From: JBFJWU01 sp041623475 [NCBI: bacterium]
GTDB lineage: Bacteria; J088
Direction of reading: 5' to 3'
Length of the DNA: 14,108 bases
NCBI GenBank assembly: GCA_041623475.1
Contig: JBFJWU010000049.1
Coordinates: 1 to 14,108 of the forward strand
Shown: piece by piece, positions 1 through 8,900 of the stretch
How the letters are laid out: each line of letters opens with the position of its first letter
How positions within the stretch are numbered: the first letter of the stretch is position 1
The notes under the pieces: model-generated
What the model saw: only the letters and a program-made list of their open reading frames with translations
What the model was told of the DNA's origin: nothing
Databases searched by the model: none
Translations under genes and position numbers: made by a program

Positions 1-1155
1 GAATCAATAGATTCCACGCTGGACGACGGATCAGAACTGGACCGGACCGACCAGCTTCAGCAGATGTGGGCCACGCCCTACCTGTTGAAAGTAGCCATGC
101 GGCTGCCGTTGCGCGCGGGGCGACGAATGTCGCTGTTTGTTGATCGCCTGGGCGACAATTACGAAATTGTGCGCGGTTTCGTTAATGCCCAGGAAGAAAC
201 GGCCCGCGGTGTTCGGTCGGTGGTCTCGGACCCGGGGCTTGCAGATCAGCTGCAGGGCGAACTGTCACGTGCCCGCGAGGCCGGATTGCGTGCGATCCAG
301 GGCATGAATACAACATTTCCAGAGGTATTGCGGGCCGTCGAAACCAGGGCGGCCAAGCGGTCACTGCTGAACTATGCGAGGCGCAATATTCAGAAGTTGA
401 ACGAGGAGGGCCTGCTGGATCAGCACGACGCATCGATCTGGACGCGCAGCGTTGAGCGGTCGATCAAGGCGACGGCGCTCCGGACCGGTCGCCTGGAACT
501 GCCGACACCGATCGAAATGCTGCGCGAAGTCCCCTGGCTTCAGGATCTGCCACCAGAAACAATTGCAAGTATCGAGGACTTGTCCGAAGAACGGTACTTT
601 GACAGCGGTGCGGACCTGATGGTCCAGGGGGCCGAGGGCGATGGAATGTGCATGATTGCCCGCGGGTCAATTCGTGTCCTGGTCAACGTCAAGGGGCAGG
701 AACTGCTGGTGGATGTGATGGGTCCGGGGTCGATTCTGGGGGAAATTGCTGTCCTGACAGGTGCGCCGCGGACAGCAACGGTCCGGGCCGATACGCCCGT
801 TGTGGCGCTATGGTTTGCCACTGATCGAATGCAGGCGCTGATGGATCGTTCACCTGAAATCGAGACCCGGTTGTGGAAATTGACCGGCCTGCGGATGGCC
901 GAGAACCTGCTGGGCCTGGACAGTCCGTATCGGGACTGGGGGCGGCAGGAGCTGCGCCGCTGGTTACAGGGTGGAACCGTCGAAGCCCCTGGTGACCAGC
1001 AGGTCCTTAGCGTTGATCGACCAACGGTCCTGCTTCGTGGACAGGCGGCGTCACCTGCGGGCGACGTGTCGGTCGACGCCCCCTGCATTATCCGCTGGTC
1101 GACCGCACGGGTCAGCGGCGGAGCACGCGTCTTTCGGGCACCTGCAAACGCCTGA
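1..1155 (+). CDS. C-terminal part of cNMP-binding-domain protein, probable SLC9-type Na+/H+ antiporter tail (5' partial)
   Basis: The frame is open from base 1 with no stop, and the first in-window ATG (64) has no clear ribosome site, so the gene very likely begins upstream of the window. The visible part opens with about 150 residues of charged helical sequence, including a segment near 380-450 that reads like the helical cytosolic linker of bacterial NhaP/SLC9-type exchangers. A cyclic-nucleotide-binding domain follows at about 520-890. Its phosphate-binding cassette is canonical: GE-I-A-V-L, then PRTATV (about 739-785), with the cassette Glu and Arg both kept. About 80 residues follow the domain. 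Known of the family: some bacterial and sperm SLC9 exchangers carry such a domain after a helical linker and are gated by it. Inference: this is that tail. The antiporter membrane domain would be upstream and is not visible, so another cNMP-regulated protein is possible. Confidence 0.65.
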   Translation, partial: ESIDSTLDDGSELDRTDQLQQMWATPYLLKVAMRLPLRAGRRMSLFVDRLGDNYEIVRGFVNAQEETARGVRSVVSDPGLADQLQGELSRAREAGLRAIQGMNTTFPEVLRAVETRAAKRSLLNYARRNIQKLNEEGLLDQHDASIWTRSVERSIKATALRTGRLELPTPIEMLREVPWLQDLPPETIASIEDLSEERYFDSGADLMVQGAEGDGMCMIARGSIRVLVNVKGQELLVDVMGPGSILGEIAVLTGAPRTATVRADTPVVALWFATDRMQALMDRSPEIETRLWKLTGLRMAENLLGLDSPYRDWGRQELRRWLQGGTVEAPGDQQVLSVDRPTVLLRGQAASPAGDVSVDAPCIIRWSTARVSGGARVFRAPANA

Positions 1156-1185
1156 TCCCCGGCTGCGTTGACGCGCGGGCAGGTC

Positions 1186-1214
1186 TTGCACGGCACTATA
1201 GCGATCGTTACAAT
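1186..1214 (+). promoter_or_regulatory. sigma70-type promoter of the crotonase-tetR pair
   Basis: A TTGCAC -35 box (1186-1191) lies exactly 17 bp from a TACAAT -10 box (1209-1214), each close to consensus. It sits in the 115-bp gap after the upstream stop codon. It would give a transcript starting near 1221, about 50 nt before the GTG of the enoyl-CoA hydratase-family gene. This is a sequence match only. Confidence 0.55.
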
Positions 1215-1234
1215 AATGGCTCGCTGACCATCTT

Positions 1235-1250
1235 TGCAGCTGGTGCTGCA
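1235..1250. repeat. short inverted repeat in the crotonase leader
   Basis: Arms TGCAGC and GCTGCA with a 4-nt TGGT spacer lie between the -10 box and the ribosome site of the hydratase gene. It could be an operator half-pair or a small RNA hairpin. The sequence does not resemble the palindrome at 3777-3798, so a shared regulator is not suggested. Confidence 0.25.
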
Positions 1251-1270
1251 TTTCTTCAGGAGGTAGCCAA

Positions 1271-2077
1271 GTGTCCGAATCTGAACCACATTTTCTGTAC
1301 GAAAAGCAGGAACACATTGCTGTCTGCACCTTTAATCGTCCCGAAAAACGAAATTCCCTGAGCATCGAAATGCTGGTCCGTATGGCGGACGCGTGGGTCG
1401 AAGCGGATGAAGATCCGGACGTTCGGGCGATCGTTCTGACCGGGGCAGGGGGCGTTTTCTGTGCCGGGTCGGATCTGGGGGCCATGTCGAGCGGCAAATG
1501 GGACGCCGGCGACCAGTGGATGGTGCGGATGAAAGACGATCCGGACCTGCACTGGCGGGCGCTGCTGCGCCACTATCTGACCAGAAAGCCATTAATCGCG
1601 GCGGTTGAAGGCTGGGCGCTGGCCGGTGGAACCGAGATTCTGCAGGGTACCGATATTCGCGTTGCAGCGGAAAATGCGGTTTTCGGTGTTACCGAGGTCC
1701 AGTTGGGCCTGTTTCCGCTGGGCGGGTCAACGGTGCGGCTTCGTCGGCAGATTCCCTACACCATTGCCGCTGAAATGCTGCTGGCCGGACGGCGACTGAC
1801 CGCGCAGGAAGCACTGCACTATGGTTTAATCGGACACGTTGTCCCAGAGGGTCAGGCGATGGACAAAGCGATGGAGATTGCGACGCGAATTGCCAGGAAC
1901 GGCCCGGTCGCCGTGCAGGCGGTCAAACAGGCGTTGGTCGAGAGCAACGGTGTGCCCCTCAATGACGCCCTGGCGCGGACACTTGAAATCGGGCAGCCCG
2001 TGTTCCAGACCAAGGACGCCATCGAGGGGCCGACCGCATTCATGGAAAAACGGGACCCCGTCTTCAAGGGCGAATAG
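1271..2077 (+). CDS. enoyl-CoA hydratase/isomerase (crotonase) family protein
   Basis: 268 aa, the usual length of a single-domain crotonase. The start is GTG at 1271, preceded by a strong AGGAGG (1258-1263). The fold's landmarks are present: the oxyanion-hole segment FCAGSDL (about residues 63-69), the ALAGGTE segment and the VTEVQLGLFPLGG segment. Both acids used by enoyl-CoA hydratases (rat mitochondrial Glu144 and Glu164) have counterparts, Glu122 in AGGTE and Glu142 in VTEVQ, so hydration of a trans-2-enoyl-CoA is the best guess. The superfamily also includes isomerases, thioesterases and ring-cleaving enzymes, so the substrate is not settled. It is probably cytosolic. It is followed after 12 nt by a TetR-type regulator, most likely in one transcript. 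An SDR of the MFE-2 type lies convergent to this pair and an acyl-CoA dehydrogenase further on, supporting an acyl-CoA catabolic role. Confidence 0.88.
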   Translation: MSESEPHFLYEKQEHIAVCTFNRPEKRNSLSIEMLVRMADAWVEADEDPDVRAIVLTGAGGVFCAGSDLGAMSSGKWDAGDQWMVRMKDDPDLHWRALLRHYLTRKPLIAAVEGWALAGGTEILQGTDIRVAAENAVFGVTEVQLGLFPLGGSTVRLRRQIPYTIAAEMLLAGRRLTAQEALHYGLIGHVVPEGQAMDKAMEIATRIARNGPVAVQAVKQALVESNGVPLNDALARTLEIGQPVFQTKDAIEGPTAFMEKRDPVFKGE

Positions 2078-2089
2078 GCAGGCCTGATC

Positions 2090-2695
2090 GTGGCTGGTGG
2101 GCGCGAACACCTGATGGAGGCGGCAGAGCGACTGTTCGCCGATGCCGGATACAGCGCGACCGGTGTTCGCCACATCTGCAGTGCGGCGGGGGTAACCCAG
2201 CCGACCCTTTACCATTTTTTTGGCAGCAAGGAAAAACTGCTGCTGGAGCTGATCCAGGACCGGTACAACGCGTACGGTGCCGGTATGGATGAGGTCCTGG
2301 GCCAGGCCGATGATCCCGAAGAGATGCTGGAACGCTATGTGACCTTCATCATCGGTGGGATGACCGAGCGACCGCTGACCGCCAAATTCCTGTTTGGCAT
2401 CCTGTTCGGACCGCAACAGGATATTCCCAAGGCCGCCCTGCACCCGATTATCGGCCGGCACGAGAAATTGCTGAATCGGCACCTGCGCCGGACTGCACCT
2501 GACGTTGATCGGCGTCGGATCGATTTTGTTGCCGTGTCTGTATACGGGATGATCGCGCCAGCGGTACTGCAATTCCTGACCTACGGAATCGATCAGTTTC
2601 CCCGCAACATGGCCACCGTCCTGGCATCCCGTGCTGCGGCGATCCTGAATGACGACGGCCCAATTTTTAACTGGCCTTCAGGGGCCGATTCCTAG
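2090..2695 (+). CDS. TetR/AcrR family transcriptional regulator
   Basis: 201 aa, typical for the family. The start is GTG at 2090, with only a weak purine stretch ahead of it, so translation may be coupled to the hydratase gene that ends 12 nt upstream. The N-terminal helix-turn-helix is clear: residues 1-55 contain AAERLFADAGYSATGV, then the recognition helix region AAGVTQPTLYHFFGSKEKLL. The C-terminal helical domain would bind the ligand and make the dimer. Regulators of this kind placed next to acyl-CoA genes often respond to acyl-CoAs and repress the neighbouring catabolic genes; that role is inference here. The perfect palindrome at 3777-3798 in front of the SDR gene is a plausible target. 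The gene ends just before a strong terminator. Confidence 0.9.
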   Translation: MAGGREHLMEAAERLFADAGYSATGVRHICSAAGVTQPTLYHFFGSKEKLLLELIQDRYNAYGAGMDEVLGQADDPEEMLERYVTFIIGGMTERPLTAKFLFGILFGPQQDIPKAALHPIIGRHEKLLNRHLRRTAPDVDRRRIDFVAVSVYGMIAPAVLQFLTYGIDQFPRNMATVLASRAAAILNDDGPIFNWPSGADS

Positions 2696-2710
2696 ATCAC
2701 CTCGAGGACA

Positions 2711-2745
2711 AAAAAAGCCCCGGTTCAGCGAACCGGGGCTTTTTT
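2711..2745. terminator. bidirectional intrinsic terminator
   Basis: A perfect 15-bp stem: arms 2711-2725 (A6 then GCCCCGGTT) and 2731-2745 (AACCGGGGC then T6) with a 5-nt loop, CAGCG. The A-run and T-run flank the GC core on both strands, so it can end transcription of the tetR gene (+) and of the convergent SDR gene (-), whose stop codon is 23 nt away. Confidence 0.92.
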
Positions 2746-2767
2746 GAAATCAATTGTCCGATTGTAA

Positions 2768-3706
2768 TCAGCTCTGCATCAGCTCCATAATTGCGTCCTG
2801 GATGCTTTCCTTTTTCGGTGCATCGGACAGCAGTTCACTTTCGACCTTGCTGGCCAGCGAACCGATGGTCCACAGTTCCTTGTTGCTGCTGACCTTGCCG
2901 ACCGTGTGCCAGCCACGCATCAACCAGACCATGTCGCCGGCAACGCGCAGGACTTCGCCATTCAAGGCACATTCCTTGCTGGACAGGTAGGCGACAACCG
3001 GGGCGATATTCTGGGGCCCCAGTTTGTCGAACTCACCTTCGCCGGGGGTAGCTGACATAAATGCCGCCATGCTGGGGGTCGCGTCGGTGGTCAGGCGTGT
3101 CCGGGCGATCGGCGCAATAGCGTTGGTCTTGACGCCGTAGCGCTCCATTTCCATGCCCAGGATGACGGTGAATGCCGCAATCGCTGCCTTGGCCGCGCCG
3201 TAGTTGGCCTGGCCAACGTTGCCCAGCAGACCCGCGTCCGAACTGGTATTGACGATTCGGCCGGATACTTCTTCGCCGGCCTTCGACTGGTCACGCCAGT
3301 AAACACAGGCGTGGTGGGACAGGTTGTAGGTGCCCTTGGTATGGACGGCCATAACCGCGTCCCACATGGATTCTTCCATTTTGAAAATCATCGTGTCGCG
3401 CAGGATTCCAGCGTTGTTAACAACGATGTCCAGGCGACCGAATTCCTTGATTGCCTGTTCGACCATTCCTTTGGCCGCGGCATGGTCCGAGACGCTGTCA
3501 AAATTTGCAACGGCCTTGCCGCCGTTATCCTGGATCTCCTCGGCGACTTCCTGTGCAGGACCCTTGTCCTCGCCATCTCCGCCAAAGCCGCCACCCAGGT
3601 CATTGACCAGTACAGAGGCGCCATTTTCGGCCAGTTTAAGTGCTTCTTCACGCCCGATACCACGTCCGGCACCGGTAACAATCGCTACACGTCCTTCAAG
3701 ATCCAT
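2768..3706 (-). CDS. SDR oxidoreductase, HSD17B4/MFE-2-like (3R)-hydroxyacyl-CoA dehydrogenase type
   Basis: 312 aa from the ATG at 3706. A GTG codon directly before it (3709) could also serve, but the AGGAG at about 3714-3718 is better spaced for the ATG. Classical SDR features in order: nucleotide loop TGAGRGIG (11-18), Asp36 in VNDLGGG at the end of strand 2 (favours NAD), NNAG (97-100), and a catalytic set of Ser156, Tyr169 and Lys173 in SS-DAGLLGNVGQANYGAAK. The strings GGKAVANFDSV, VVNNAGILRD and the long C-terminal extension match the dehydrogenase part of peroxisomal MFE-2 (HSD17B4), which oxidises (3R)-hydroxyacyl-CoA. Hydroxyacyl-CoA oxidation is therefore the likely reaction; a steroid or other hydroxy substrate is possible. 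It stands alone, convergent to the hydratase-tetR pair, with its own upstream control region. Confidence 0.87.
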   Translation of the reverse strand: MDLEGRVAIVTGAGRGIGREEALKLAENGASVLVNDLGGGFGGDGEDKGPAQEVAEEIQDNGGKAVANFDSVSDHAAAKGMVEQAIKEFGRLDIVVNNAGILRDTMIFKMEESMWDAVMAVHTKGTYNLSHHACVYWRDQSKAGEEVSGRIVNTSSDAGLLGNVGQANYGAAKAAIAAFTVILGMEMERYGVKTNAIAPIARTRLTTDATPSMAAFMSATPGEGEFDKLGPQNIAPVVAYLSSKECALNGEVLRVAGDMVWLMRGWHTVGKVSSNKELWTIGSLASKVESELLSDAPKKESIQDAIMELMQS

Positions 3707-3776
3707 CACAAAACTCCTTCGTTGACGGAGACATTAAAAATCAACAACAAAATTTCTGCTGAAACAAACAAAAGCA

Positions 3777-3798
3777 TTATTGACTGATATGTCAATAA
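3777..3798. promoter_or_regulatory. perfect palindrome, probable repressor operator
   Basis: Arms TTATTGAC (3777-3784) and GTCAATAA (3791-3798) are exact reverse complements around the spacer TGATAT, making a 22-bp site. It lies about 70 bp upstream of the SDR start in an AT-rich patch and overlaps a TTGACA box on the minus strand. Size and symmetry fit a TetR-family dimer site; the TetR protein encoded at 2090-2695 is the nearest candidate. Binding is inference. Confidence 0.55.
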
Positions 3799-3913
3799 CG
3801 GCGTTTATTGTACTAACTGGGCACGAATCCTGCCACGATCCGATTACACCCGGAGTGGGGGCCTTCCGGACCCGTTGCAACCGCCGTTTGATTATGTGAG
3901 CAGATGCAAAAAG

Positions 3914-3942
3914 TTCCAATACTTGCAATCACTTGCTATAAT
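3914..3942 (+). promoter_or_regulatory. putative promoter of the lipoprotein-signalling operon
   Basis: A perfect TATAAT -10 box (3937-3942) has a weak TTCCAA (3914-3919) 17 bp upstream as the best -35. Transcription would start near 3949, about 20 nt before the ATG at 3969. The poor -35 suggests low basal activity or an activator. Confidence 0.5.
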
Positions 3943-3968
3943 ATTGGCTAGACTGGGCGGATACTGCA

Positions 3969-4748
3969 ATGAACACTTCATATCAAAAAATTGCCCTTGC
4001 GACGGGATTTCTGTGGCTTGTTATGGTCACAGGTTGTGCGCGGCAGATTCATATCAGTGAACACCTGTTCTATCCCCAGACATTTGACGTTGCCAAACGA
4101 ATCCTTGTCATTCCTTTCGAAAATCTGACACCGTTTCCCGAGGCGGGCCTGATCGTATCGGACCTGGTTGCCGATGAACTGCGGGCCTGGCAGGGGTACG
4201 AAGTCTTTGACCGCCACGTTGTCGAAGGGCGGGCCAGGACCGGTGAGTACGCGCTGCCGCTGCACTGGAGCCGTGCCGAAGGCGTCCGGTTCGGCCGTCA
4301 TTTTAATGCCGACGCGGTTGTCGTTGGTACGATTGTCGAGTTCGGCTATTTGCGCGAACACAGGGGCCTGACCGAGACGGCCACATTTGCACTGGCCGCG
4401 CGGATTGTCAGTACCCAGAGCGGACGTGTGATCTGGAGCGGCACGATGCTGGGTACAGCTGGCAGCGACCTGAGCCCGTCGCGACCACCGCTGATGGATG
4501 TCACCGGCGAAGTCCTGCAACTTGCGTTTGGGCGACTGTTCAAGTCCTACGAAATGTATCGTGAACAACTGGTCCTGAACAGCGCATTGCCGGTCGCAGA
4601 GACCGACGGCGAAGCCGAGGGCACCGTCAGTCGGGTCTCGGACGATCCATCATTGGAAGACGGAACCGGGATGGCGCCTGGTGATGCGCCGGACAAGGAA
4701 CTGTTTGGCCTGGAAGATGAAGAAGACAAGAGTGCAATTGTCGAATGA
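3969..4748 (+). CDS. lipoprotein with CsgG/LpoB-like domain
   Basis: 259 aa, first gene of the operon. The start is ATG 3969, with GGCGGA a few bases upstream as a modest ribosome site. A type II signal peptide is clear: Lys7, a hydrophobic stretch at 8-21, and lipobox VTGC with Cys23 as the lipid-anchored residue. Position +2 is Ala, which favours sorting to the outer membrane under Lol rules. Residues about 42-195 fit the alpha/beta fold shared by CsgG, LpoB, FlgO and related lipoproteins: RILVIPFENLTPF, SDLVADELRA, YEVFDR, ADAVVVGTIVEFGY, then AARIVSTQSGRVIWS. The last 50 residues are an acidic, probably disordered tail (LEDEEDKS near the end). It overlaps the next gene by ATGA, so translation is coupled. 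Family members help secretion, peptidoglycan synthesis or flagella; which applies here cannot be read from sequence. Confidence 0.82.
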   Translation: MNTSYQKIALATGFLWLVMVTGCARQIHISEHLFYPQTFDVAKRILVIPFENLTPFPEAGLIVSDLVADELRAWQGYEVFDRHVVEGRARTGEYALPLHWSRAEGVRFGRHFNADAVVVGTIVEFGYLREHRGLTETATFALAARIVSTQSGRVIWSGTMLGTAGSDLSPSRPPLMDVTGEVLQLAFGRLFKSYEMYREQLVLNSALPVAETDGEAEGTVSRVSDDPSLEDGTGMAPGDAPDKELFGLEDEEDKSAIVE

Positions 4749-5905
4749 GCCGGTTGCTGCCGCGAATACTGGTGATCGCCGTGATTGCACAAGGCTGTGC
4801 GCACGGGCAGGCGCGGCTGAATATCAGCGACGCCTTTCGACAGGCACCGCCGCGATGTGTTGCGGTCCTGCCGCTGGAAAACCTGAGCCTGACCAGCCTG
4901 GCCGGCCTGAGCGTTGGCGAGTTGCTGGCTGCCGAACTGGAACGCACCGGTCGCTTTGTCGTTATGGAACCCACGGCCTATCGGTACATCGCCATGGCCA
5001 ATAACCTGGGCGGATATGAACCGACCGATTCCGCGATGCTGAAGCTGTTTCGGGAACAACTGGGCGTCGACGCGATTATTGCCGGCAGCCTGACCGAGTA
5101 CTGGTACACAGATGATCCGGAAGTATACCGGGACAAGCAACCGTCCGTTGCATTTACATTGCGCATGATTGACACGGCCGATGGCGGGACCTACTGGAAC
5201 GGCCGCTTCAGCCGTACCCCGGGCGGTTTGAGCAGTGGTATCTCGATGATCAGCAGGGTTTCTGCGGAAATGGCCGAGTCCCTGGCCTGGGACCTGGTCG
5301 AATCGATCGAACAGTGGCGAGTGGAGAATCCCGGTTCGGACGTCCCGGCACCGGCGATGTCGGACAGTCCTTTCCAGTCGATGTGCAAGTTCGAAGAGTT
5401 GCTGGTTGCGGATTTGACGGCCCGGTCGGGGACGGTCGCCGGATCAACTCCGCCGCGAGTTGCCCAGGCTGTGCCCCAACTGATCGCCCAGCGGCCGGAA
5501 TTGTCCTCGGCAGCGACCGAGTTAATGGAAAAGCTTAAACGGGGTGAGTCATTTGTCCTGCGCGGGGTCACCTTTGTCCACCAGGACATGAAGCTGCAAC
5601 AGGGTAATCCCGAGTCATTGATGGCGCTGGGTGAGCTGTTAAAGGGGTTCCCCGATCTGGTGGTCAGCATTATTGTCCACAGCGACAATCAGGGTGATCC
5701 CGAGGATATCCGGGATATGACCCAGCAGCAGGCTGAAGCGCTGCGGGACATCCTCGTTGACGAACACAGTGCAACAATGCGGCAGATCAAGATCCAGGGA
5801 CGGGGCGGTGATGAACCGTTGCTGCCAAATATTAACCGGCGAAACCGGCAGATTAACCGTCGGGTTGAACTGCAACTGGCGACGGCGCCGGCAGGGGGCT
5901 GGTAG
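4745..5905 (+). CDS. lipoprotein with CsgG/LpoB-like domain and C-terminal OmpA-like domain
   Basis: 386 aa; the ATG at 4745 overlaps the previous stop by four bases. The signal peptide ends at Cys18 (AQGC, a permissive lipobox). Residues about 37-190 repeat the domain of the preceding protein: CVAVLPLENLSLTS, GELLAAELERTGRFVVME, VDAIIAGSLTEYW. After a linker, residues about 268-378 form an OmpA-like peptidoglycan-associated domain ending in the typical INRRVELQL. The Asp that binds diaminopimelate in OmpA is present (Asp314 in HSDNQG), but the partner Arg, normally in an LSxxRA motif, is Gln329 in MTQQQA, so peptidoglycan binding may be weak or altered. The probable location is the outer membrane facing the periplasm. 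It likely partners with the lipoprotein encoded before it and with the TPR part of the next protein; that is inference from the operon. Confidence 0.82.
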   Translation: MSRLLPRILVIAVIAQGCAHGQARLNISDAFRQAPPRCVAVLPLENLSLTSLAGLSVGELLAAELERTGRFVVMEPTAYRYIAMANNLGGYEPTDSAMLKLFREQLGVDAIIAGSLTEYWYTDDPEVYRDKQPSVAFTLRMIDTADGGTYWNGRFSRTPGGLSSGISMISRVSAEMAESLAWDLVESIEQWRVENPGSDVPAPAMSDSPFQSMCKFEELLVADLTARSGTVAGSTPPRVAQAVPQLIAQRPELSSAATELMEKLKRGESFVLRGVTFVHQDMKLQQGNPESLMALGELLKGFPDLVVSIIVHSDNQGDPEDIRDMTQQQAEALRDILVDEHSATMRQIKIQGRGGDEPLLPNINRRNRQINRRVELQLATAPAGGW

Positions 5906-5907
5906 CT

Positions 5908-8900
5908 ATGGCCAAACCAAAAATCCTGCTGGTCGACGCCGACTTGAAAAGCCGGCAGATGCTGGAAATCAGCCTGAAAAAAGCGGGTTTCAGCATTACC
6001 AATGTGGACGAGGGCGAAAAAGCCATCCAGTTGCTGGATACGTATCATCCGGACCTGATCATTTCCGATGTAGACCTGGCTGGAACGATGGACGGGTATC
6101 TGTTCTGCGAGGTACTCAAGGAGCGGCCCGAGGGTCGCAAGATCCCGTTTGTCTTCCTGACCAAACGGAAAGAGGTCGAGGACAAGGTCCGTGGACTGGA
6201 ATTAGGCGTCGATGACTATCTGACCAAGCCGATTTACCTGAAAGAAGTCATCGCCCGCGTCCGCTTGATCCTGGACAAGAAGCGGCAAGAGGATTTTGAT
6301 CCATCGGGCGGTGAGCCTTTGTTCCAGGGGGATCTGTCGCAGATGTCTATTGTCGATCTTCTGCAGACAATGGAGTTCGGGCAGAAAACCGGGGTCCTGC
6401 ATCTGGACAAAGGTGAACGCGGGGCCAAGTTGTTTGTCAAGCAGGGGCGAGTTGTGCACGCCGTTTGCGAAAACCTGGTCGGCGAACGGGCCGTTTATCG
6501 GACATTGGTCTGGAGCGACGGACAGTTCCGGATTGAGTTCAAGAAAAACCTGCAGATCCAGGAAACGATCACGGTCAGTACCCAGGCTTTGATCATGGAG
6601 GGCATGCGCCGCATTGATGAGTTGGAGCGTATCAAGGAACAGTTGCCGCCGTTTGATATTCGCCTGACCATTGATTCAGAGACGATCCTCGAAGAACATC
6701 CAGATCGGTTCCCGGCCAAGATCGAGAATATTCTTGCCGAGTTCAACGGCCTGGCGACGCTGGAAGAGGTCGTCGACGCACTGCCGTACGACGATCTGGA
6801 AAGCCTGGAGATTATCGGCAAACTCTACTTCCAGGGATTTTTGATAGAGATCGACGAAATGGCACCGCCACCGCCGGCCCCGGTGGAACGCGAAGCTCCG
6901 ACCGACAGTAAATTACCCCCTGCTGCGAGTACCCTGGATACCCAGATGCTCAATCTGGACGAAGCATCCCGGTCGATCGAAGAAATCAAGGCGAAGGCGC
7001 GAATGGCAGCTGGTGCGGCCAAGGCCGCGGCCGAGCCTGAGAAACCGGAAAAAGCGGCCCCTGCGCCGGCCGAACCCGCCGGTGAGGCGACGGTTGATAT
7101 GTCGCCGCCAGCAGTACAGGGCGACGACGCGCCAGGTGACGAGACCGGTTTCGAACTGGCGCCACCGCCGGACAGCGCTGACGAAGTCCGGCCAACGGCA
7201 GAAGCAGAATCGCCCGAGCTGGATATGGCACCGCCGGAAGACGATGTCGAGCCGGTACAGGAGCAGCAACCGGTTCCCGAACCTTCTGCACGACAAGAGA
7301 CCAATACCGAACGGGCACCGGGCGGCGAAGCGTCGAAAAGCCCGTCGAAACCAGAATCACGTCCTCCCCAGTCCGTTGAAGTGGTCGAACCATCCAAACC
7401 GTTAACCGATCCAGTCGTTTCGTCGCCGCCGCCTGCCGCACCTGTTCCGCAGGCAGATCGACCGGCAGCAAGCAGCCAGGACGTTCCGGGTACATACGGT
7501 GGCCAGCCGCCGTCGGGGGAAGCGCGGCAACCGGTGTCAACAGGAGGCGGGGCAGGGGCCGCCGGGTCAGAGGTCCGACCTGCAGCTGGTGGTGAGCTGC
7601 CGATCGCGCGAATTTATTCGGTTGGCAAGGTCGAGGAACAGGAACAACCTGAATCTGTGGATGCGAAGGCAGATTCGGAGGCGACGCCGGCTGGGCAAGC
7701 GGGTGCAGAACCTGCGCAGCCGCGCAACGAATCCGGGCAGGCGCCTGCTGCCGATCCGGTTTCGCCGCCACCACCGGCAACGCCGCCGGCACAGCAGGTC
7801 GAGACCCAGCAGGCACCGCCTGCGGCGCCTCAACCGCCCGCGCAGCAGATGCCCCCACAGCCGCCTGTGCAGAGCCAGATTACGCAACAATATCCGCCGC
7901 AGTACCAGTCACCTTACGGGCCTCCGCAACAGCCTGGTGGTCCGGGCATGGCTCCGATCGGTGATTACACAATTCCCGGAATGCCGCCCGGTGCCCAGTA
8001 TCCGGGGATGATGCCCGGCCAGCAGACATATACCGGCAGCCCGACGGTTCTGGGTGATGCGCCTCCTGACCGCAAGAAATGGTTGATCGCGGGCGGGATC
8101 GCGGGTGTAATGATCATTGTCCTGGGGCTTGTCTTTGCCTTCCGTGGCGGTGGCGGCGGTGTTTCTGATTCGGCAGATCCATCAGACCCGTACCAGGTCG
8201 CAGAGCGGGCATTCGAATTAGTCGAACAGGGCCAATGGGCCAGCGGAATCCGGCTGGCTAACCAGGTATTGGAAACAAATGGCGATGTTCCGTTGGCCCT
8301 GTATGCGCGCGCCAAAGCCCAGGAACAGTTGGGGAAAATATCTGATGCGATTGTGGCGTACGAGCGAGCGCTGGAAATCAGTCCGACGTTATATCCGGCG
8401 CGTTACGATTACCTGGCGTTGCAATTTGCCCAGAACGAGAATCCGGCACGGCTGCGGCAGCAGTTGGATGACCTGCTGTTTCGTATCGATTCGGACAAGG
8501 ATCCGGCCCTGTATCGCAAGGTCATTTTTCTGGGACTTAAGATCGATATTGCCGCAAAGGACTGGGATCGGGCTCGCAAGACATTGAAGTCCGCACAAGG
8601 CGTCGCGCCAAATGACCCACAGTTGGCAATGCTGGCCGGGCAGATTCCGGAAGCGTCGTCCAGTCCGGCGCCGAAGCCTGCACCAAAACCGGTTGCCAAG
8701 GCGGCACCCAGGCCGGCAGCAAAACCGGCGCCGAAGCCAGCGGCAAAACCCGTGCAAAAACCAGCACCAACACCAGCACCAGCACCAGCGGCTGAGCCCG
8801 AATTGTCGGCATCTGAGAAAGCGAACCAGCTGCACGAGAAGGGGATATCGTTTTATCGCAAGGGTTACCTGCGTAATGCAAAACGGACGTTGGAAGAAGC

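Larger units (their letters stand above)
3707..3968. other. divergent intergenic control region
   Basis: 262 bp between the SDR gene (-) and the lipoprotein operon (+). It contains the SDR ribosome site (AGGAG near 3715), the 22-bp palindrome and, next to the operon, a TATAAT promoter. The central part (about 3815-3900) shows only a weak CCGGA/TCCGG pairing. No coding frame with a believable start was seen. Confidence 0.6.

Noticed and set aside
540-1289. 249-codon open frame on the minus strand
   Set aside because: It lies antisense to the cNMP-domain gene, has no domain pattern and is rich in Arg, Ser and Pro as expected of an antisense frame.
1826-2572. 248-codon open frame on the minus strand across the hydratase and tetR genes
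   Set aside because: Both plus-strand genes are certain from their motifs; this frame has no recognisable fold and no ribosome site.
6986-7858. 290-codon minus-strand frame opposite the Pro-rich linker
   Set aside because: Long antisense frames are expected opposite biased Pro/Ala codons; no real protein pattern is present.
8761-8790. CCAGCA-type tandem repeats as a CRISPR or non-coding repeat
   Set aside because: They are in frame, encode Pro-Ala and sit inside a clear Pro-Ala-Lys protein linker.
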